Positions 41,273 to 52,483 of a stretch of 64,000 nt of DNA are shown piece after piece. Every line of letters begins with the position of its first letter. Position 1 is the stretch's first letter. This DNA is from Streptomyces bottropensis ATCC 25435 (GTDB lineage: Bacteria > Actinomycetota > Actinomycetes > Streptomycetales > Streptomycetaceae): assembly GCF_000383595.1 (NCBI RefSeq), contig NZ_KB911581.1:1354276-1418275 (forward strand), read 5' to 3'. The notes below the pieces were generated by a model. The model ran no database searches. It saw only the letters and a program-made list of their open reading frames with translations, and was not told the origin of the DNA. Both the position numbers and the translations under genes were made by a program.

Positions 41273-41316
41273 TGTACACAGTGGGTATACACCGCACGTA
41301 TACCTGCCGTGTATAG
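41273..41316 (-). promoter_or_regulatory. PadR operator array: three 13-bp-spaced GTATAC boxes
   Basis: GTATAC at 41285-41290, GTATAC at 41298-41303 and GTATAG at 41311-41316 are spaced exactly 13 bases; TGTACA at 41273-41278 adds a related half-site. The first two make a 19-bp perfect palindrome. PadR regulators bind ATAC/GTAT dyads in their own promoters, so this is very probably the autoregulatory operator. Confidence 0.75.
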
Positions 41317-41596
41317 GTCGCCACCGGGCGTGGAGGGGCCCAGGTCAGGGCCGATTGTCACGGTTCTGTCACCGGGATCGTCGCCAACTCATGCGTCTGG
41401 TGGGGCAACCATCCGGCCTGTTGGAACGTCCGTTCCGGTGGGATGAGGTCTGCGACACGCGTGGCCGCGTGCGCATTGTCACGCCGCCTCTGAGCGGACC
41501 GACTCCCTCTTGCCACAGTCCTCGGTGTTAGCTTGCTGAGCTGACAACACCTGAGTGACGTATGAGACCGAGAAGAAGTCGGAGCGGACCGGAGCC
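41317..41596. other. Leader region of the PBP gene
   Basis: Together with the PadR array this makes a 333-base gap. I find no further repeat or stable hairpin. TTAGCTTGCTGAGCTGACAAC (split near 41528) has a small GCTTGCTGAGC-type symmetry. The promoter of the PBP gene must lie here, but I cannot place it with confidence. Confidence 0.5.
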
Positions 41597-43981
41597 ATGG
41601 GACGAGCGGAAGAAAGACGAGCGCGGCAGCGCGGCGGTCGCCGCGCGGCGCCCCAGCGCTCGTCCGGGAGCGAAGCGGGGGCGACGGCCGTCATAGCCCC
41701 GCCCGAGGGCGGCGGCCGGGCGGCCGCCAGAGCGGCGGCCAAGGGCGGCGGCAAGAAGAAGCAGCAGAAGAGCTTCCTGCGCCGCCTCTTCACCTGGAAG
41801 AAGATCCTCGGCACGTTCTTCGGCGTCTGCCTGCTCGGCATGGGTGCCTTCGTCGTGCTCTACATGTCGATCGACATTCCGAAGGGGAACCCGCAGGCGA
41901 CCCAGGAGAGCAACGTCTACAAGTTCTCCGGTTCCAACGGCAAGGTCTTCGCCCGCACCGGCAACACCAACCGCGAGATCGTCGAACTCAAGGACATTCC
42001 CAGGCAGGTCCAGCTGGCCTTCGTCGCAGCCGAGAACAAGACTTTCTACGACGACCCCGGCGTCGACTTCAAGGGCATGGCGCGTGGTGTGATCAACACC
42101 CTCTCCGGCAAGGGCAAGCAGGGTGGCTCCACGATCACCCAGCAGTACGTCAAGAACTACTACCTGACGTCCGACCAGACGGTGACCCGTAAGCTCAACG
42201 AGCTGGTCATCTCGCTGAAGCTGGAGCGTGACGAGTCCAAGGACTACATCCTCGCGGGCTACATCAACACCAGCTACTACGGCCGGGGCGCCTGGGGCAT
42301 CCAGGCCGCCGCCCAGGCGTACTACCGCAAGGACGCCAAGGACCTCGACGTCGAAGAGGGCGCCTACCTCGCCGCGCTGCTCCAGGCCCCCAGCCAGTAC
42401 GACCTGGCCACCGCCACCCCCACGGGTCGGAAGCTGGTCACGAACCGCTGGAACTACGTGCTGGACAACATGGTCGAGATGCGGGACCTGACCAAGTTGA
42501 CCGCCTCGGAGCGCAAGGGCATGAAGCTCCCCAAGCCGAAGCCGCCCCAGGCAGCCCCCGACATGGCGGGCCAGAACGGCTACCTCGTCGAGGCCGCCAA
42601 CAACCAGCTGGCCAGGCAGCTCGTGGCCGACGGCACGGTGGAGGACTTCGAGGACGCCAAGACGAAGATCGAGGCGGGTGGCTGGACCGTCACGCTGAAC
42701 ATCAACGCCAAGAAGCAGGCCGCGCTGGAGAAGGCCGTCAAGCAGCGCCTCACCAGCAAGCTCGACCCGAAGAAGCGCAAGGTCGACAAGTACATCCAGG
42801 CCGGCGCCGTCTCGGTCGACCCGAAGACGGGCAAGGTCGTCGCCATGTACGGCGGCGTCGACTACGTGAAGCACTTCACGAACAACGCCATGCGCCGGGA
42901 CTACCAGCCCGCCTCCACCTTCAAGCCGGTCATCCTCGCCGCGGCCGTCGACGAGGACGCCGAGACGCAGGACGGCGACCCGATCACCGCCAGCACGGTC
43001 TACGACGGTGACAGCAGGCACAAGGTGATGGACGACGGCACCGCGGTCGGCTTCAACCCGCCGAACGAGGACAACGTCGACTACGGCGACGTCACCGTCC
43101 AGACCGCCATGAACAAGTCCATCAACTCCGTCTTCGCGCAGATGGGCGTCGACGTGGGCATGGAGAAGGTCATGGAGGTCGCCGGGAAGCTCGGCATGGA
43201 CACCGAGGGCATGGAGGCGGTCCCCGCCCAGACCCTGGGTTCCATGGGCGCCAGCCCCCTGGAGATGGCCGGCATCTACGCCACGCTCGACAACCACGGC
43301 AAGAAGGTCACCCCGACCATCATCGCCTCGGCCACGCACCGGGACGGCGAGGTCGAATTCCCCAGTCCGATCGGCGACCAGGTCATCAGCAAGCAGGCCG
43401 CCGACACGGTCACCTCGGTCCTCACCGGCGTGGTCGACGACGGCACGGCCAAGACCTCCGTCCGCGACAACCCGTCCCGCAACGGCCAGCAGGTCGCCGG
43501 CAAGACGGGTACCTCCGACGAGAACCGCTCCGCCTGGTTCACCGGCTACACCCCGAACCTCGTGACCTCCGTCGGCCTCTTCGGCGAGGACATGAGCAAG
43601 AACGGCAAGCACGTCTCGATGTACAACGCCGTCGGCGTCCCCCGGGTCAACGGCGGTGGCTTCCCCGCCCAGATCTGGGCCACGTACACCTTCGGTGTCA
43701 TGGGCAAGCCCGCCAAGTTCGACCTGGACACCAAGCAAGGTGCCGCGGTCGCGCCCACCGCTTCGCCGACCCCCTCGCAGACCCCGAGCGAGACCCCGTC
43801 CGAGACGCCCTCCAGCGAGCCTTCGACGTCCGAGCCTCCTACGACCCCGGAGGAGACCCCGGAGACGACCCCGGAGACGACCCCGGAGGAGACGCCGTCG
43901 ACGACGCCGGAGGAGACCCCGTCCGACGACGGCGGCATCGAGTTCCCGCCGGATCCCAAGGATCCACAGGTGGACGACTAG
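41597..43981 (+). CDS. Class A penicillin-binding protein (transglycosylase-transpeptidase)
   Basis: A 794-residue bifunctional peptidoglycan synthase. Basic cytoplasmic tail (about 1-75), one membrane helix (about 80-105), GT51 domain (about 120-300: AAENKTFYDDPGVD with catalytic Glu, GGSTITQQYVKN), transpeptidase domain (about 360-670: STFK active-site Ser, SIN, KTGT), then a Thr/Pro/Ser/Glu-rich extracellular tail of about 75 residues. ATG 41597 follows ACCGGAG; GTG 41555 would add 14 residues. Confidence 0.93.
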   Translation: MGRAEERRARQRGGRRAAPQRSSGSEAGATAVIAPPEGGGRAAARAAAKGGGKKKQQKSFLRRLFTWKKILGTFFGVCLLGMGAFVVLYMSIDIPKGNPQATQESNVYKFSGSNGKVFARTGNTNREIVELKDIPRQVQLAFVAAENKTFYDDPGVDFKGMARGVINTLSGKGKQGGSTITQQYVKNYYLTSDQTVTRKLNELVISLKLERDESKDYILAGYINTSYYGRGAWGIQAAAQAYYRKDAKDLDVEEGAYLAALLQAPSQYDLATATPTGRKLVTNRWNYVLDNMVEMRDLTKLTASERKGMKLPKPKPPQAAPDMAGQNGYLVEAANNQLARQLVADGTVEDFEDAKTKIEAGGWTVTLNINAKKQAALEKAVKQRLTSKLDPKKRKVDKYIQAGAVSVDPKTGKVVAMYGGVDYVKHFTNNAMRRDYQPASTFKPVILAAAVDEDAETQDGDPITASTVYDGDSRHKVMDDGTAVGFNPPNEDNVDYGDVTVQTAMNKSINSVFAQMGVDVGMEKVMEVAGKLGMDTEGMEAVPAQTLGSMGASPLEMAGIYATLDNHGKKVTPTIIASATHRDGEVEFPSPIGDQVISKQAADTVTSVLTGVVDDGTAKTSVRDNPSRNGQQVAGKTGTSDENRSAWFTGYTPNLVTSVGLFGEDMSKNGKHVSMYNAVGVPRVNGGGFPAQIWATYTFGVMGKPAKFDLDTKQGAAVAPTASPTPSQTPSETPSETPSSEPSTSEPPTTPEETPETTPETTPEETPSTTPEETPSDDGGIEFPPDPKDPQVDD

Positions 43982-43994
43982 CGCACATGACAGG

Positions 43995-44033
43995 CGAAAG
44001 GGCGCCCGGTGAAAATCACCGGGCGCCCTTTCG
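43995..44033. terminator. Very strong hairpin terminator after the PBP gene
   Basis: An 18-bp perfect stem with a three-base AAA loop (CGAAAGGGCGCCCGGTGA / TCACCGGGCGCCCTTTCG). It begins 14 bases after the PBP stop and faces the minus-strand phosphatase end, so it can act both ways. Confidence 0.85.
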
Positions 44034-44111
44034 TGTGTGCCCTCACGAGGCTCGTGTGTGCCTTCAAGAGGCGCGGGGCGCGGGGCCGCGGCCTGCGCGG
44101 CCGTGGAGCGC

Positions 44112-46229
44112 TCACGCGTGGTTCAGCTCGAACCACACGACCTTCCCCGCACTCAGCCGCGTGGCCCCCCACCGCTTCGCCAGCCGATTGACCAGGTAGA
44201 GCCCACGGCCCCCCTCGTCCGTCGCCCGGGCCTGCCGCAACCGGGGCAGCTGCGGCACGTCGTCGGTCACCTCGCACCGCAGCACGTCGGTGCGCAGCAA
44301 CCGCAGGGTGACCGGCCGCGTCGCGTACCGCACCGCGTTCGTCACGACCTCGCTGATCAACAGCTCGACCGAGTCGGTCAACTCCTCCAGGCCCCAACGG
44401 GACAACGCGTGCCGGGCCAGCCGGCGCGCGCGCCCCGGAGCCATCTCCTCCGGCTCCAGGAACCAGTACGCGACATCGCTGGGAGCGATCCCATCGAACC
44501 GCGCGGCGAGCAGCGCGATGTCGCCGTCCCGGTCACCCGGACCGAGCATGTCGAGCACCTCGTCGCACAGCGCTTCCAACGGCGGCGGATGGTCCGGCCC
44601 GGTCAGCTGCGCGGTCGCGGCCAGCTTCTCCCGCAACTGCTCTATACCGGTCCACACGTCCCGGAGCCGGGACTCCACGAGCCCGTCGGTGTACAGCAGC
44701 AGCGTGCCACCGGCCGGCGCGTCCAGCTCCACCGCCTCGAAGTCCACGCCGCCCACACCGATCGGCGCACCCGGCGGCACCCGCAACACCTCGGCACGCC
44801 CGCCCAGATGCAGCAGCACCGGCGGCGGATGCCCCGCGTTGGCGATGGTGATCCTGTGCGAGACCGGGTCGTACACGGCGTACAGACAGGTCGCCATGCG
44901 ATCCGTACCGAGCCGCTGGGCCTGCTCGTCGAGGTGGTGCAGCACCTCCTGCGGCGGCAGATCCAGCCCGGCCAGCGTCTGCGCGGTGGTCCGCAGCTGG
45001 CCCATGATCGCGGCAGAGGTCATCGAATGACCCATCACGTCACCCACGACCAGCGCGACCCGGCTCCCCGGCAGGGGAATCGCGTCGTACCAGTCACCGC
45101 CGACCCGCGCCGTCTCGGCGGCCGGCAGATACCGGTGCGCGAGCCGTACGCCGGTGCAGCGCGGCAGCGCCTCCGGGAGCATCGTGCGCTGCAGCTCGTC
45201 GGCGATGTACGCCTCGCGGCCGTACAGCACGGCCTTGTCGATGCCGAGCGCGCTGTGCGTGGCGAGCTGGGCGGCGACCAGCAGGTCGTCCTGCTCGAAC
45301 GCCATCCGCTCCGGACGGCGCAGGAAGACCGCCGCGCCGATCACCCGCCGCCGGCCGCGCAGCGGGGCGAGGATCGCCCGCTGGCCGGTCGGCACCGTCA
45401 GCTCCGCGTCCGGGCCCAGCAGTTCGGGCAGCGCGTCGTGCGCGGCCGGCGCGTCCGCGAAGACCGGACGCACCCCCCGCAGCACCTCGGCGAGCGCCCC
45501 GCCGGGCCGTACCTCGCACTGCTCGGCCGTGACGACCGCCAGATCCACCGGCTGCTCCGGCTGGAGCGCGGACGGCATGAACCCGCCCTCGGTGTCCCGC
45601 TCCTCGGGGATCCGGTCCGTGCGGCGCAGGCGCAGCACCATGGGCCCGGTCGGCCGCTCGTCCCCGACCGGCAGCGGCTCGCGCAGATACACGAGGATCG
45701 CGTCCGAGAACGTCGGCACGGTGGCCCGGCACAGACCCATCACGATCTCGTCCAGGTCTATGCCCCGTGCGATCCGCCGGGTCGCGGCGCCGACGAACCG
45801 CAGCCGGTCGCCGTCGCGCCGCATGGGCATGGGGGCGCCCGGCGCCACTCCCTGCCCGCTGCGCCGCTCCAGAGCGCCGACGCTCCCGCCGGACCGTTCC
45901 GGCTCACCGTCGGGCTGCGCCGGGATCGTCTCCGGCGCGGGGCGCGGGCGGTGCGGGGGGTCGGGTTCGGCGGTCGCGGGCTGGGAGTGCTCGGAGACCG
46001 CCGGCTGGGCGTGCTCCGAGGGGGCCTGTCCGCCCTTCGCGCAGGGCGTCGCGGTGCCGGGCTCGGCCGACGCGTCACCCATGCGTGCCTGAGCGGGTAA
46101 AGCCGCGGCGGGCGTGGTGCGCATCGACTCCTGCGTACGCAGGAGCGCCCCGCGGGCATCCGTGGGGCCGGCGCCGCCCTGAGGGCGCTCATGGGAGGTG
46201 GGGTGCTCCGTCACGCGTGTCGAATCCAT
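44112..46229 (-). CDS. PP2C-family (SpoIIE) phosphatase with GAF and RsbW-like ATPase domains
   Basis: A 705-residue multi-domain regulator. Disordered Pro/Ala-rich N-terminus (about 1-125), GAF-like sensor (about 130-350), SpoIIE/RsbU phosphatase (about 365-575, with VGGDWYDAIPL, VGDVMGHSMTSA and LYTDGLVESR), and a C-terminal HATPase_c_2 kinase (about 595-705, ISEVVTNAVRYA and EGGRGLYLVNRLAKRWG). It combines in one chain the phosphatase and kinase that oppose each other on anti-sigma-factor antagonists, a layout common in Streptomyces. No antagonist or sigma gene adjoins. Confidence 0.92.
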   Translation of the reverse strand: MDSTRVTEHPTSHERPQGGAGPTDARGALLRTQESMRTTPAAALPAQARMGDASAEPGTATPCAKGGQAPSEHAQPAVSEHSQPATAEPDPPHRPRPAPETIPAQPDGEPERSGGSVGALERRSGQGVAPGAPMPMRRDGDRLRFVGAATRRIARGIDLDEIVMGLCRATVPTFSDAILVYLREPLPVGDERPTGPMVLRLRRTDRIPEERDTEGGFMPSALQPEQPVDLAVVTAEQCEVRPGGALAEVLRGVRPVFADAPAAHDALPELLGPDAELTVPTGQRAILAPLRGRRRVIGAAVFLRRPERMAFEQDDLLVAAQLATHSALGIDKAVLYGREAYIADELQRTMLPEALPRCTGVRLAHRYLPAAETARVGGDWYDAIPLPGSRVALVVGDVMGHSMTSAAIMGQLRTTAQTLAGLDLPPQEVLHHLDEQAQRLGTDRMATCLYAVYDPVSHRITIANAGHPPPVLLHLGGRAEVLRVPPGAPIGVGGVDFEAVELDAPAGGTLLLYTDGLVESRLRDVWTGIEQLREKLAATAQLTGPDHPPPLEALCDEVLDMLGPGDRDGDIALLAARFDGIAPSDVAYWFLEPEEMAPGRARRLARHALSRWGLEELTDSVELLISEVVTNAVRYATRPVTLRLLRTDVLRCEVTDDVPQLPRLRQARATDEGGRGLYLVNRLAKRWGATRLSAGKVVWFELNHA

Positions 46230-46572
46230 CCGTCCGGGACTGCGCGTTGTGTGCGCAGTGCGTCCCGCAAACCCGATACTTCGTCCCGCAGAAAGGCCGA
46301 TACCCGGATTACGTGTCCTGGGAACGGAATTCCCGCGTGGTCAGAGGCAGTTCCTGTGCCACACACGGTACCGGCGGGCACGGCGAACGACAGTACAGCC
46401 CGTCCGCCTTGCCGTCTCCGGCTCGTCCCGGTGTAACCCTCGTACCCCTTGATCACGTCTTGCCGCCCCTCGGTGACGTACGGTCAAGCCCTGCCCGAAC
46501 TGCGGGAGTTGCCCCTGTGAACTCTTGCGGAGGACGATCCTACGGTTGCGGACCCGGGGCGCATCAAGGGTC
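46230..46572. other. Intergenic region of 343 bases
   Basis: It separates the minus-strand DUF402 gene from the start of the PP2C gene and should contain the PP2C promoter. GGGAACGGAATTCCC at 46320-46334 is an inverted repeat, and GGAAT at 46326 with GTT 19 bases later looks like a SigR promoter on the plus strand, but no plus gene follows. I see no coding frame. Confidence 0.5.
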
Positions 46573-47265
46573 TCATGAGGACAAGTGCGCGGGCGTACGG
46601 TCCCAGTCGTCCGGGAGAGACGGTACTCCCCATGCCGGATTCGGGCGCCAGTGCTGCCAGCCGTCCGCGAACGGCGGGCCCCACGCGCGGATCGCCTCCA
46701 CCGCGGACCGGCCCGCCTCCCGCACCCGCTCGGCCGCCGACGCGTCCATCAGGCCGTCCTGCTGGGCCTGCGCGAACTCGTCCTCGTCGAGCCAGGTCCA
46801 GGACCGGTCAGGGTAGACGCAGATGTCCAGGAAGTGGTCCTCGGAGTCCACACCGCCGCCCCAACGGGCCATTGGTGCCTCCAGGTTGACGTACCAGTTC
46901 TTGAAACGCCAACCCTGCTCCCAGAAAAGCCACACCGACCACGGCTCGCCCGGCCGCGCGAGCTTCAGCACCCCGGTGCCGGACCAGCGGCCGTGCCGCA
47001 CGCCGCGCGGCTTCTTGTAACGCGACGCGAGCGGCTCGGAGTTCAGCGAGGTGCCGTCGGCCAGCACGGGCCGTACACACTCGGTGCCCGGCGCCAGCCA
47101 CACGGCCAGCAACTCGGCGTCGTCGTGTACGACCGTGACGGGGCGCGCGATATGGAAGCGTTCGCCACCGTTCTCCCGGTAACGCCACAGGATCTGGCTC
47201 CCCGGCTCCCAGAACGCCGCCGACCCGCCCGCTTCCACTCGTCTCACCACTCCGTCGTCTCCCAT
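46573..47265 (-). CDS. DUF402 (FomD/Ntdp-like) protein
   Basis: A 230-residue protein of the DUF402 fold. Family members are metal-dependent hydrolases of nucleoside di/triphosphates or CMP-phosphonates (FomD, staphylococcal Ntdp). Family features include YRKENG-type strand (LWRYRENGGERFHIA), VNLEAPMARWGGGVDSEDHFLDI with Asp/Glu ligands, and DEDEFAQAQQDGLM. Biological substrate unknown in Streptomyces. Confidence 0.85.
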   Translation of the reverse strand: MGDDGVVRRVEAGGSAAFWEPGSQILWRYRENGGERFHIARPVTVVHDDAELLAVWLAPGTECVRPVLADGTSLNSEPLASRYKKPRGVRHGRWSGTGVLKLARPGEPWSVWLFWEQGWRFKNWYVNLEAPMARWGGGVDSEDHFLDICVYPDRSWTWLDEDEFAQAQQDGLMDASAAERVREAGRSAVEAIRAWGPPFADGWQHWRPNPAWGVPSLPDDWDRTPAHLSS

Positions 47266-47379
47266 GCGCAGATATTAGGTGTCATGCGCATATGACGCTG
47301 CGGTACCGCTCACGGTTCACGCCTCGGCGGGAATCGGTTACCCGCGCGACACCCACGACGGCCGGAACTCGCCGTACGG

Positions 47380-48765
47380 TCACGGCCGTGTCATCCGCAG
47401 GACATCCAGCGCCTCGTCGAGCTGTTCGAGGGTGAGGTCGCCGCGCTCCACGTACCCGCTCCGCAGGACGACCTCCCGGATGGTCCGCCGCTCGGCCAGC
47501 GCCTTCTTGGCGACCTTCGCGGCCTCCTCGTACCCGATGTACTTGTTGAGCGGGGTGACCACCGACGGCGAGGACTCCGCGTACTCGCGGGCCCGTTCCC
47601 GGTGGGCGACGATCCCGTCCACCGTCCGGTCGGCGAGCAGCCGCGAGACGTTGGCCAGCAGCCGGACGGACTCCAGGACGTTCTTGGCGATGACGGGCAG
47701 CATGACGTTCAGCTCGAAGTTGCCGGACGCGCCCGCCGTGGTGACCGTGACGTCGTTGCCCGTGACCTGCGCGGCGACCATGAGCACGGCCTCCGGGATC
47801 ACCGGGTTGACCTTGCCGGGCATGATCGAGGACCCGGGCTGGAGGTCCGGCAGGGAGATCTCCGCGAGACCGGTCCTCGGCCCCGACGCCATCCACCGCA
47901 GATCATTGGCGATCTTGGTGAGGGACACGGCGATCGTACGGAGCTGTCCGGACGTCTCGACGAGCCCGTCCCGCGCCCCCTGCGCCTCGAAGTGGTCCCG
48001 CGCCTCGGTGAGCGGCAGCCCGGTGACCCGCGCGACCTCCGCGATGACGGCGGCGGAGAAGCCGGGGGGCGTGTTGATGCCGGTCCCCACGGCCGTGCCG
48101 CCCAGCGGGAGTTCGGCGAGCCGGGGGAGCGAGGCCGTGAGCCGCTCGACGCCGTACCGCACCTGGGCCGCGTACCCGCCGAACTCCTGGCCGAGAGTCA
48201 CCGGTGTCGCGTCCATGAGGTGTGTACGACCGGACTTCACCACGTCGGAGAATTCCGCCGACTTGCGCTCCAGAGCGGCGGCCAGATGCTCCAGGGCCGG
48301 GATCAGATCCCGGGTGACGGCGGCGGTGGCGGCGATGTGGATCGAGGAGGGGAAGACGTCGTTGGACGACTGCGAGGCGTTCACATGGTCGTTCGGGTGC
48401 ACGTCCCGGCCGAGCCGCTCGCTCGCCAGTGTGGCGATGACCTCGTTGGTGTTCATGTTCGACGAGGTGCCGGAACCGGTCTGGAACACGTCCACCGGGA
48501 AGTGCGCGTCCCAGCGGCCCTCGGCGACCTCCTCCGCCGCGTCGCGGACGGCCTCGGCGATGTCCTTGTCGAGCACGCCCAGTTCGGCGTTGACCGCCGC
48601 GGCGGCGCCCTTGATCCGGGCCAGGGCCTCGATGTGGGCGCGCTCGATGTGCTGCCCCGAGATCGGGAAGTTCTCGACCGCCCGCTGTGTCTGGGCCCGC
48701 CACTTGGCGTCCGCCGGCACGCGGACCTCACCCATGGAGTCGTGTTCGACGCGGTAGTCACTCAT
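47380..48765 (-). CDS. fumC: Class II fumarate hydratase
   Basis: A 461-residue iron-independent fumarase of the TCA cycle (fumarate to L-malate). The superfamily signature [11 protein letters not shown] is present near residue 315, with [14 protein letters not shown] near 95 and [17 protein letters not shown] near 185, the latter carrying the catalytic His. Length is standard. An unrelated Fe-S fumarase lies 1.1 kb away, so the strain has both types side by side. Confidence 0.96.
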   Translation of the reverse strand: MSDYRVEHDSMGEVRVPADAKWRAQTQRAVENFPISGQHIERAHIEALARIKGAAAAVNAELGVLDKDIAEAVRDAAEEVAEGRWDAHFPVDVFQTGSGTSSNMNTNEVIATLASERLGRDVHPNDHVNASQSSNDVFPSSIHIAATAAVTRDLIPALEHLAAALERKSAEFSDVVKSGRTHLMDATPVTLGQEFGGYAAQVRYGVERLTASLPRLAELPLGGTAVGTGINTPPGFSAAVIAEVARVTGLPLTEARDHFEAQGARDGLVETSGQLRTIAVSLTKIANDLRWMASGPRTGLAEISLPDLQPGSSIMPGKVNPVIPEAVLMVAAQVTGNDVTVTTAGASGNFELNVMLPVIAKNVLESVRLLANVSRLLADRTVDGIVAHRERAREYAESSPSVVTPLNKYIGYEEAAKVAKKALAERRTIREVVLRSGYVERGDLTLEQLDEALDVLRMTRP

Positions 48766-48882
48766 GCCCGGTACAGCGTCCGGACCGGGCCCTGTGTTCC
48801 CGGCCGTACCCCGTGAGGGTGAGCGCGAAATTCCGCACGCCGATGTCGGTGACGTGCAGTACGGTCACCGCGGTGAGCCGAT

Positions 48883-48930
48883 CGTCGAACCTGATGTCGA
48901 ATGAGATATCGAATGAAGTGTCGAAGAAGG
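48883..48930. repeat. Four 12-bp direct repeats upstream of lipoprotein start
   Basis: Units CGTCGAACCTGA, TGTCGAATGAGA, TATCGAATGAAG and TGTCGAAGAAGG follow head to tail and end in the ribosome-binding site of the lipoprotein gene. They share TCGAA at the same place. They may be slippage or a set of regulator half-sites. Confidence 0.55.
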
Positions 48931-48938
48931 AACGTGCA

Positions 48939-49667
48939 TTGAGAAGCGCTGTCATACGCCGGTCCTGCGTGGCCGGTGTCGCCGCCCTGTCCCTGACCCT
49001 GCTCGCCGCGTGCTCGGACTCCGGCGGGAGCGGGGGAGAGGGCGACTCGGGCGGCAAGGCCCTCTCCGCCGCGGACCTGGAGAAGGTGGTCCTGAAGGAC
49101 GGGGACGTGAAGGGCCACAAGGTCACCGAGCCCACCGGCTCGGTGGACCGGAAGGACATCGAGCCGGGCACCGACGCGTGCGCGCCCGTCGCGTACGCCA
49201 TGCTCGGCTCCGTGGTCGACGAGCCGGCCGCGATCGTGCAGCGCGAGACGCAGAAGAAGATCGACCCCGCCGAGGCCGCCAAGAGCGGTGACGTCTCGGG
49301 CCTCGACGCCACCCGCACCCTGCTCCGCCTGACCTCCTACGACGGCTCGGCCGCCCAGAAGGTGATGAAGTCCCTCGCCGCCTCGGCCAAGAACTGCGCG
49401 GACGGCTTCGAGGTCACGGCCGACGGCACCTCCCAGCAGGTCACCGAGGTCACCACGGACCCCGCGCCCGAGGGGGCCGACGAGGCGATCGCCCTCACCT
49501 ACCTCAGCGAGGCCGAGGGCACGAAGATCCCCATGAAGGTCGTCGTCTTCCGCGAGGGCGGCACCGTCGGCTACGTCACCGCCCTGAACCTGGCCTCGGC
49601 CGCGTCCGGCAAGGACTTCGAGTTCCCGGCGGAGGTCGTGGACGCGCAGGTGAAGAAGCTGGCGTAA
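48939..49667 (+). CDS. Putative lipoprotein, TTG start
   Basis: A 242-residue lipoprotein with lipobox LAAC (Cys25) after a short basic N-terminus (RSAVIRRSC). The mature part is acidic at first (SGGEGDSGG), then an alpha/beta domain of about 190 residues with no recognised family. TTG 48939 was chosen because GAAGGAA lies nine bases upstream and gives a normal signal; ATG 48894 would add 15 polar residues coded by the 12-bp repeats. Function unknown. Confidence 0.78.
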   Translation: MRSAVIRRSCVAGVAALSLTLLAACSDSGGSGGEGDSGGKALSAADLEKVVLKDGDVKGHKVTEPTGSVDRKDIEPGTDACAPVAYAMLGSVVDEPAAIVQRETQKKIDPAEAAKSGDVSGLDATRTLLRLTSYDGSAAQKVMKSLAASAKNCADGFEVTADGTSQQVTEVTTDPAPEGADEAIALTYLSEAEGTKIPMKVVVFREGGTVGYVTALNLASAASGKDFEFPAEVVDAQVKKLA

Positions 49668-49733
49668 CCGTTCGACGAGGCCCGCGCACCGCCGCCCCGG
49701 CCCGTCCGGCGTCCGGGGAGGAGCCCAGAGGGA

Positions 49734-49800
49734 CCCTCCAGCCCGTCCGGCGCTTGAGGACGGGCCCGTTCAGGGCCGAATGGGGGTGCGGGGGGCGGCA
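49734..49800. repeat. Intergenic hairpin repeat (CCCGTCCGGCG...GGACGGG type)
   Basis: GCCCGTCC pairs with GGACGGGC (49741-49765) around GGCGCTTGA, followed by CAGGGCCGAA and a G-rich stretch. From memory this is a common Streptomyces intergenic repeat, found between convergent genes; here it lies between the lipoprotein and the Fe-S fumarase ends and may terminate both. Confidence 0.65.
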
Positions 49801-49893
49801 CCCCCGGCGGGGTCGAAGAGGCGGCGCCCCTGGGAGGGGACGGATGGGGGGGCGGCGGGGGCGAGGAAAAGCGCCCCCACCCTCCCGCATCCG

Positions 49894-51570
<1,677 letters not shown>

Positions 51571-51724
51571 TCCTCACTCGGCACTCGGCACTCGGCTCTC
51601 GGCGCTCGACAAGACGGCGCGGCTGGCCTCCATCGGCAGCGCTCACCAGCGTAGAACCTGGCGCTGAGGCCGGGCTTGTGAGGTAAGGCTCAGTTCGCCG
51701 GCCCGGAGTTGTCCACAACCCTGG

Positions 51725-51757
51725 TCGCGATCTATCGCGAGTGGGTAATCTGCTGTC
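51725..51757 (+). promoter_or_regulatory. Leaderless promoter with overlapping palindrome upstream of DUF1707 gene
   Basis: TAATCT at 51746-51751 lies seven bases before GTG 51758, so transcription probably starts at the start codon (leaderless). TCGCGATCTATCGCGA at 51725-51740 is an inverted repeat with 7-base arms, occupying the -35 to -10 spacer where a repressor would block RNA polymerase. Confidence 0.6.
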
Positions 51758-52483
51758 GTGGACCTTCAGAAGCGCCCCACCCAGGAACCGCCGTTGCCGT
51801 CTGCCGAGCTGCGCGCCTCCGACGCCGACCGCGACCGGATCGCCGACCTCCTGCGCGACGCCCTCGCCGAGGGCCGCCTCACCGCCGAGGAGCACTCGGA
51901 GCGGGTCGAGGGCGTGCTCGCCGCCAGGACGGTGGGTGAGCTGGACGTCTTCGTGCGGGACCTGCCGGCCGGTCAGGCGGCCCGCAGGGCGGCACCGGCG
52001 TATGTGCCGCCGGTCTCCTCCGTGCCCAACCGTCCGACGCCCGGCGCCATCCCGCTCGACCCCGACGACCGTCTGATGGCCGTCTTCAGTGCCTCGATGC
52101 GCAAGGGCCGCTTCCGGGCGGGCCGGCGCATCCACGCGTACGCGATATTCGGCAGCGTCGAGATAGACCTCAGCGAGGCGATATTCGAGCACCGGCAGGT
52201 GATGATCAAAGCCATCTCGGTCTTCGGCAGCGTCGAGGTCCGCGTCCCGGAGAACGTCTCGCTGCGCGGCAGCGGCGGCGGCATCCTCGGCAACTTCGAG
52301 GTGCACGCGCTCGATTCGGGCGAGACCGACGCCCCGGTGGTCTATGTGGACGGCCTCGCCGTCCTCGGGAACATCGAGGCGAGGCCGAAGCGGGGGAAGG
52401 TCATCGCCGACCTCCTCGGCCGGGTCTCCGACCATGTCGCCCGCAAGGTGGACGATCATTTGCGCAAACACCAGGACCGTTGA
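51758..52483 (+). CDS. DUF1707 / LiaF-like cell-wall response protein
   Basis: A 241-residue protein. DUF1707 at residues about 18-75 (RASDADRDRIADLLRDALAEGRL, TAEEHSERV) and a C-terminal LiaF-type beta-helix domain (about 105-215) with repeats AIFGSVEIDL, SVFGSVEVRVP and ILGNFEVHAL. LiaF-related domains are linked to envelope stress. No membrane helix, unlike many DUF1707 proteins. Confidence 0.88.
   Translation: MDLQKRPTQEPPLPSAELRASDADRDRIADLLRDALAEGRLTAEEHSERVEGVLAARTVGELDVFVRDLPAGQAARRAAPAYVPPVSSVPNRPTPGAIPLDPDDRLMAVFSASMRKGRFRAGRRIHAYAIFGSVEIDLSEAIFEHRQVMIKAISVFGSVEVRVPENVSLRGSGGGILGNFEVHALDSGETDAPVVYVDGLAVLGNIEARPKRGKVIADLLGRVSDHVARKVDDHLRKHQDR

Noticed and set aside
46326..46352. SigR-like promoter GGAAT-N19-GTT on the plus strand
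   Set aside because: No plus-strand gene follows for 2.5 kb; probably chance.
51680..51700. Possible DmdR/IdeR iron box (TGAGGTAAGGCTCA) upstream of the Fe-S fumarase
   Set aside because: The left half fits the TTAGGTTAG consensus in 7 of 9 bases, but the right half matches only about 4 of 9. Too weak to call.
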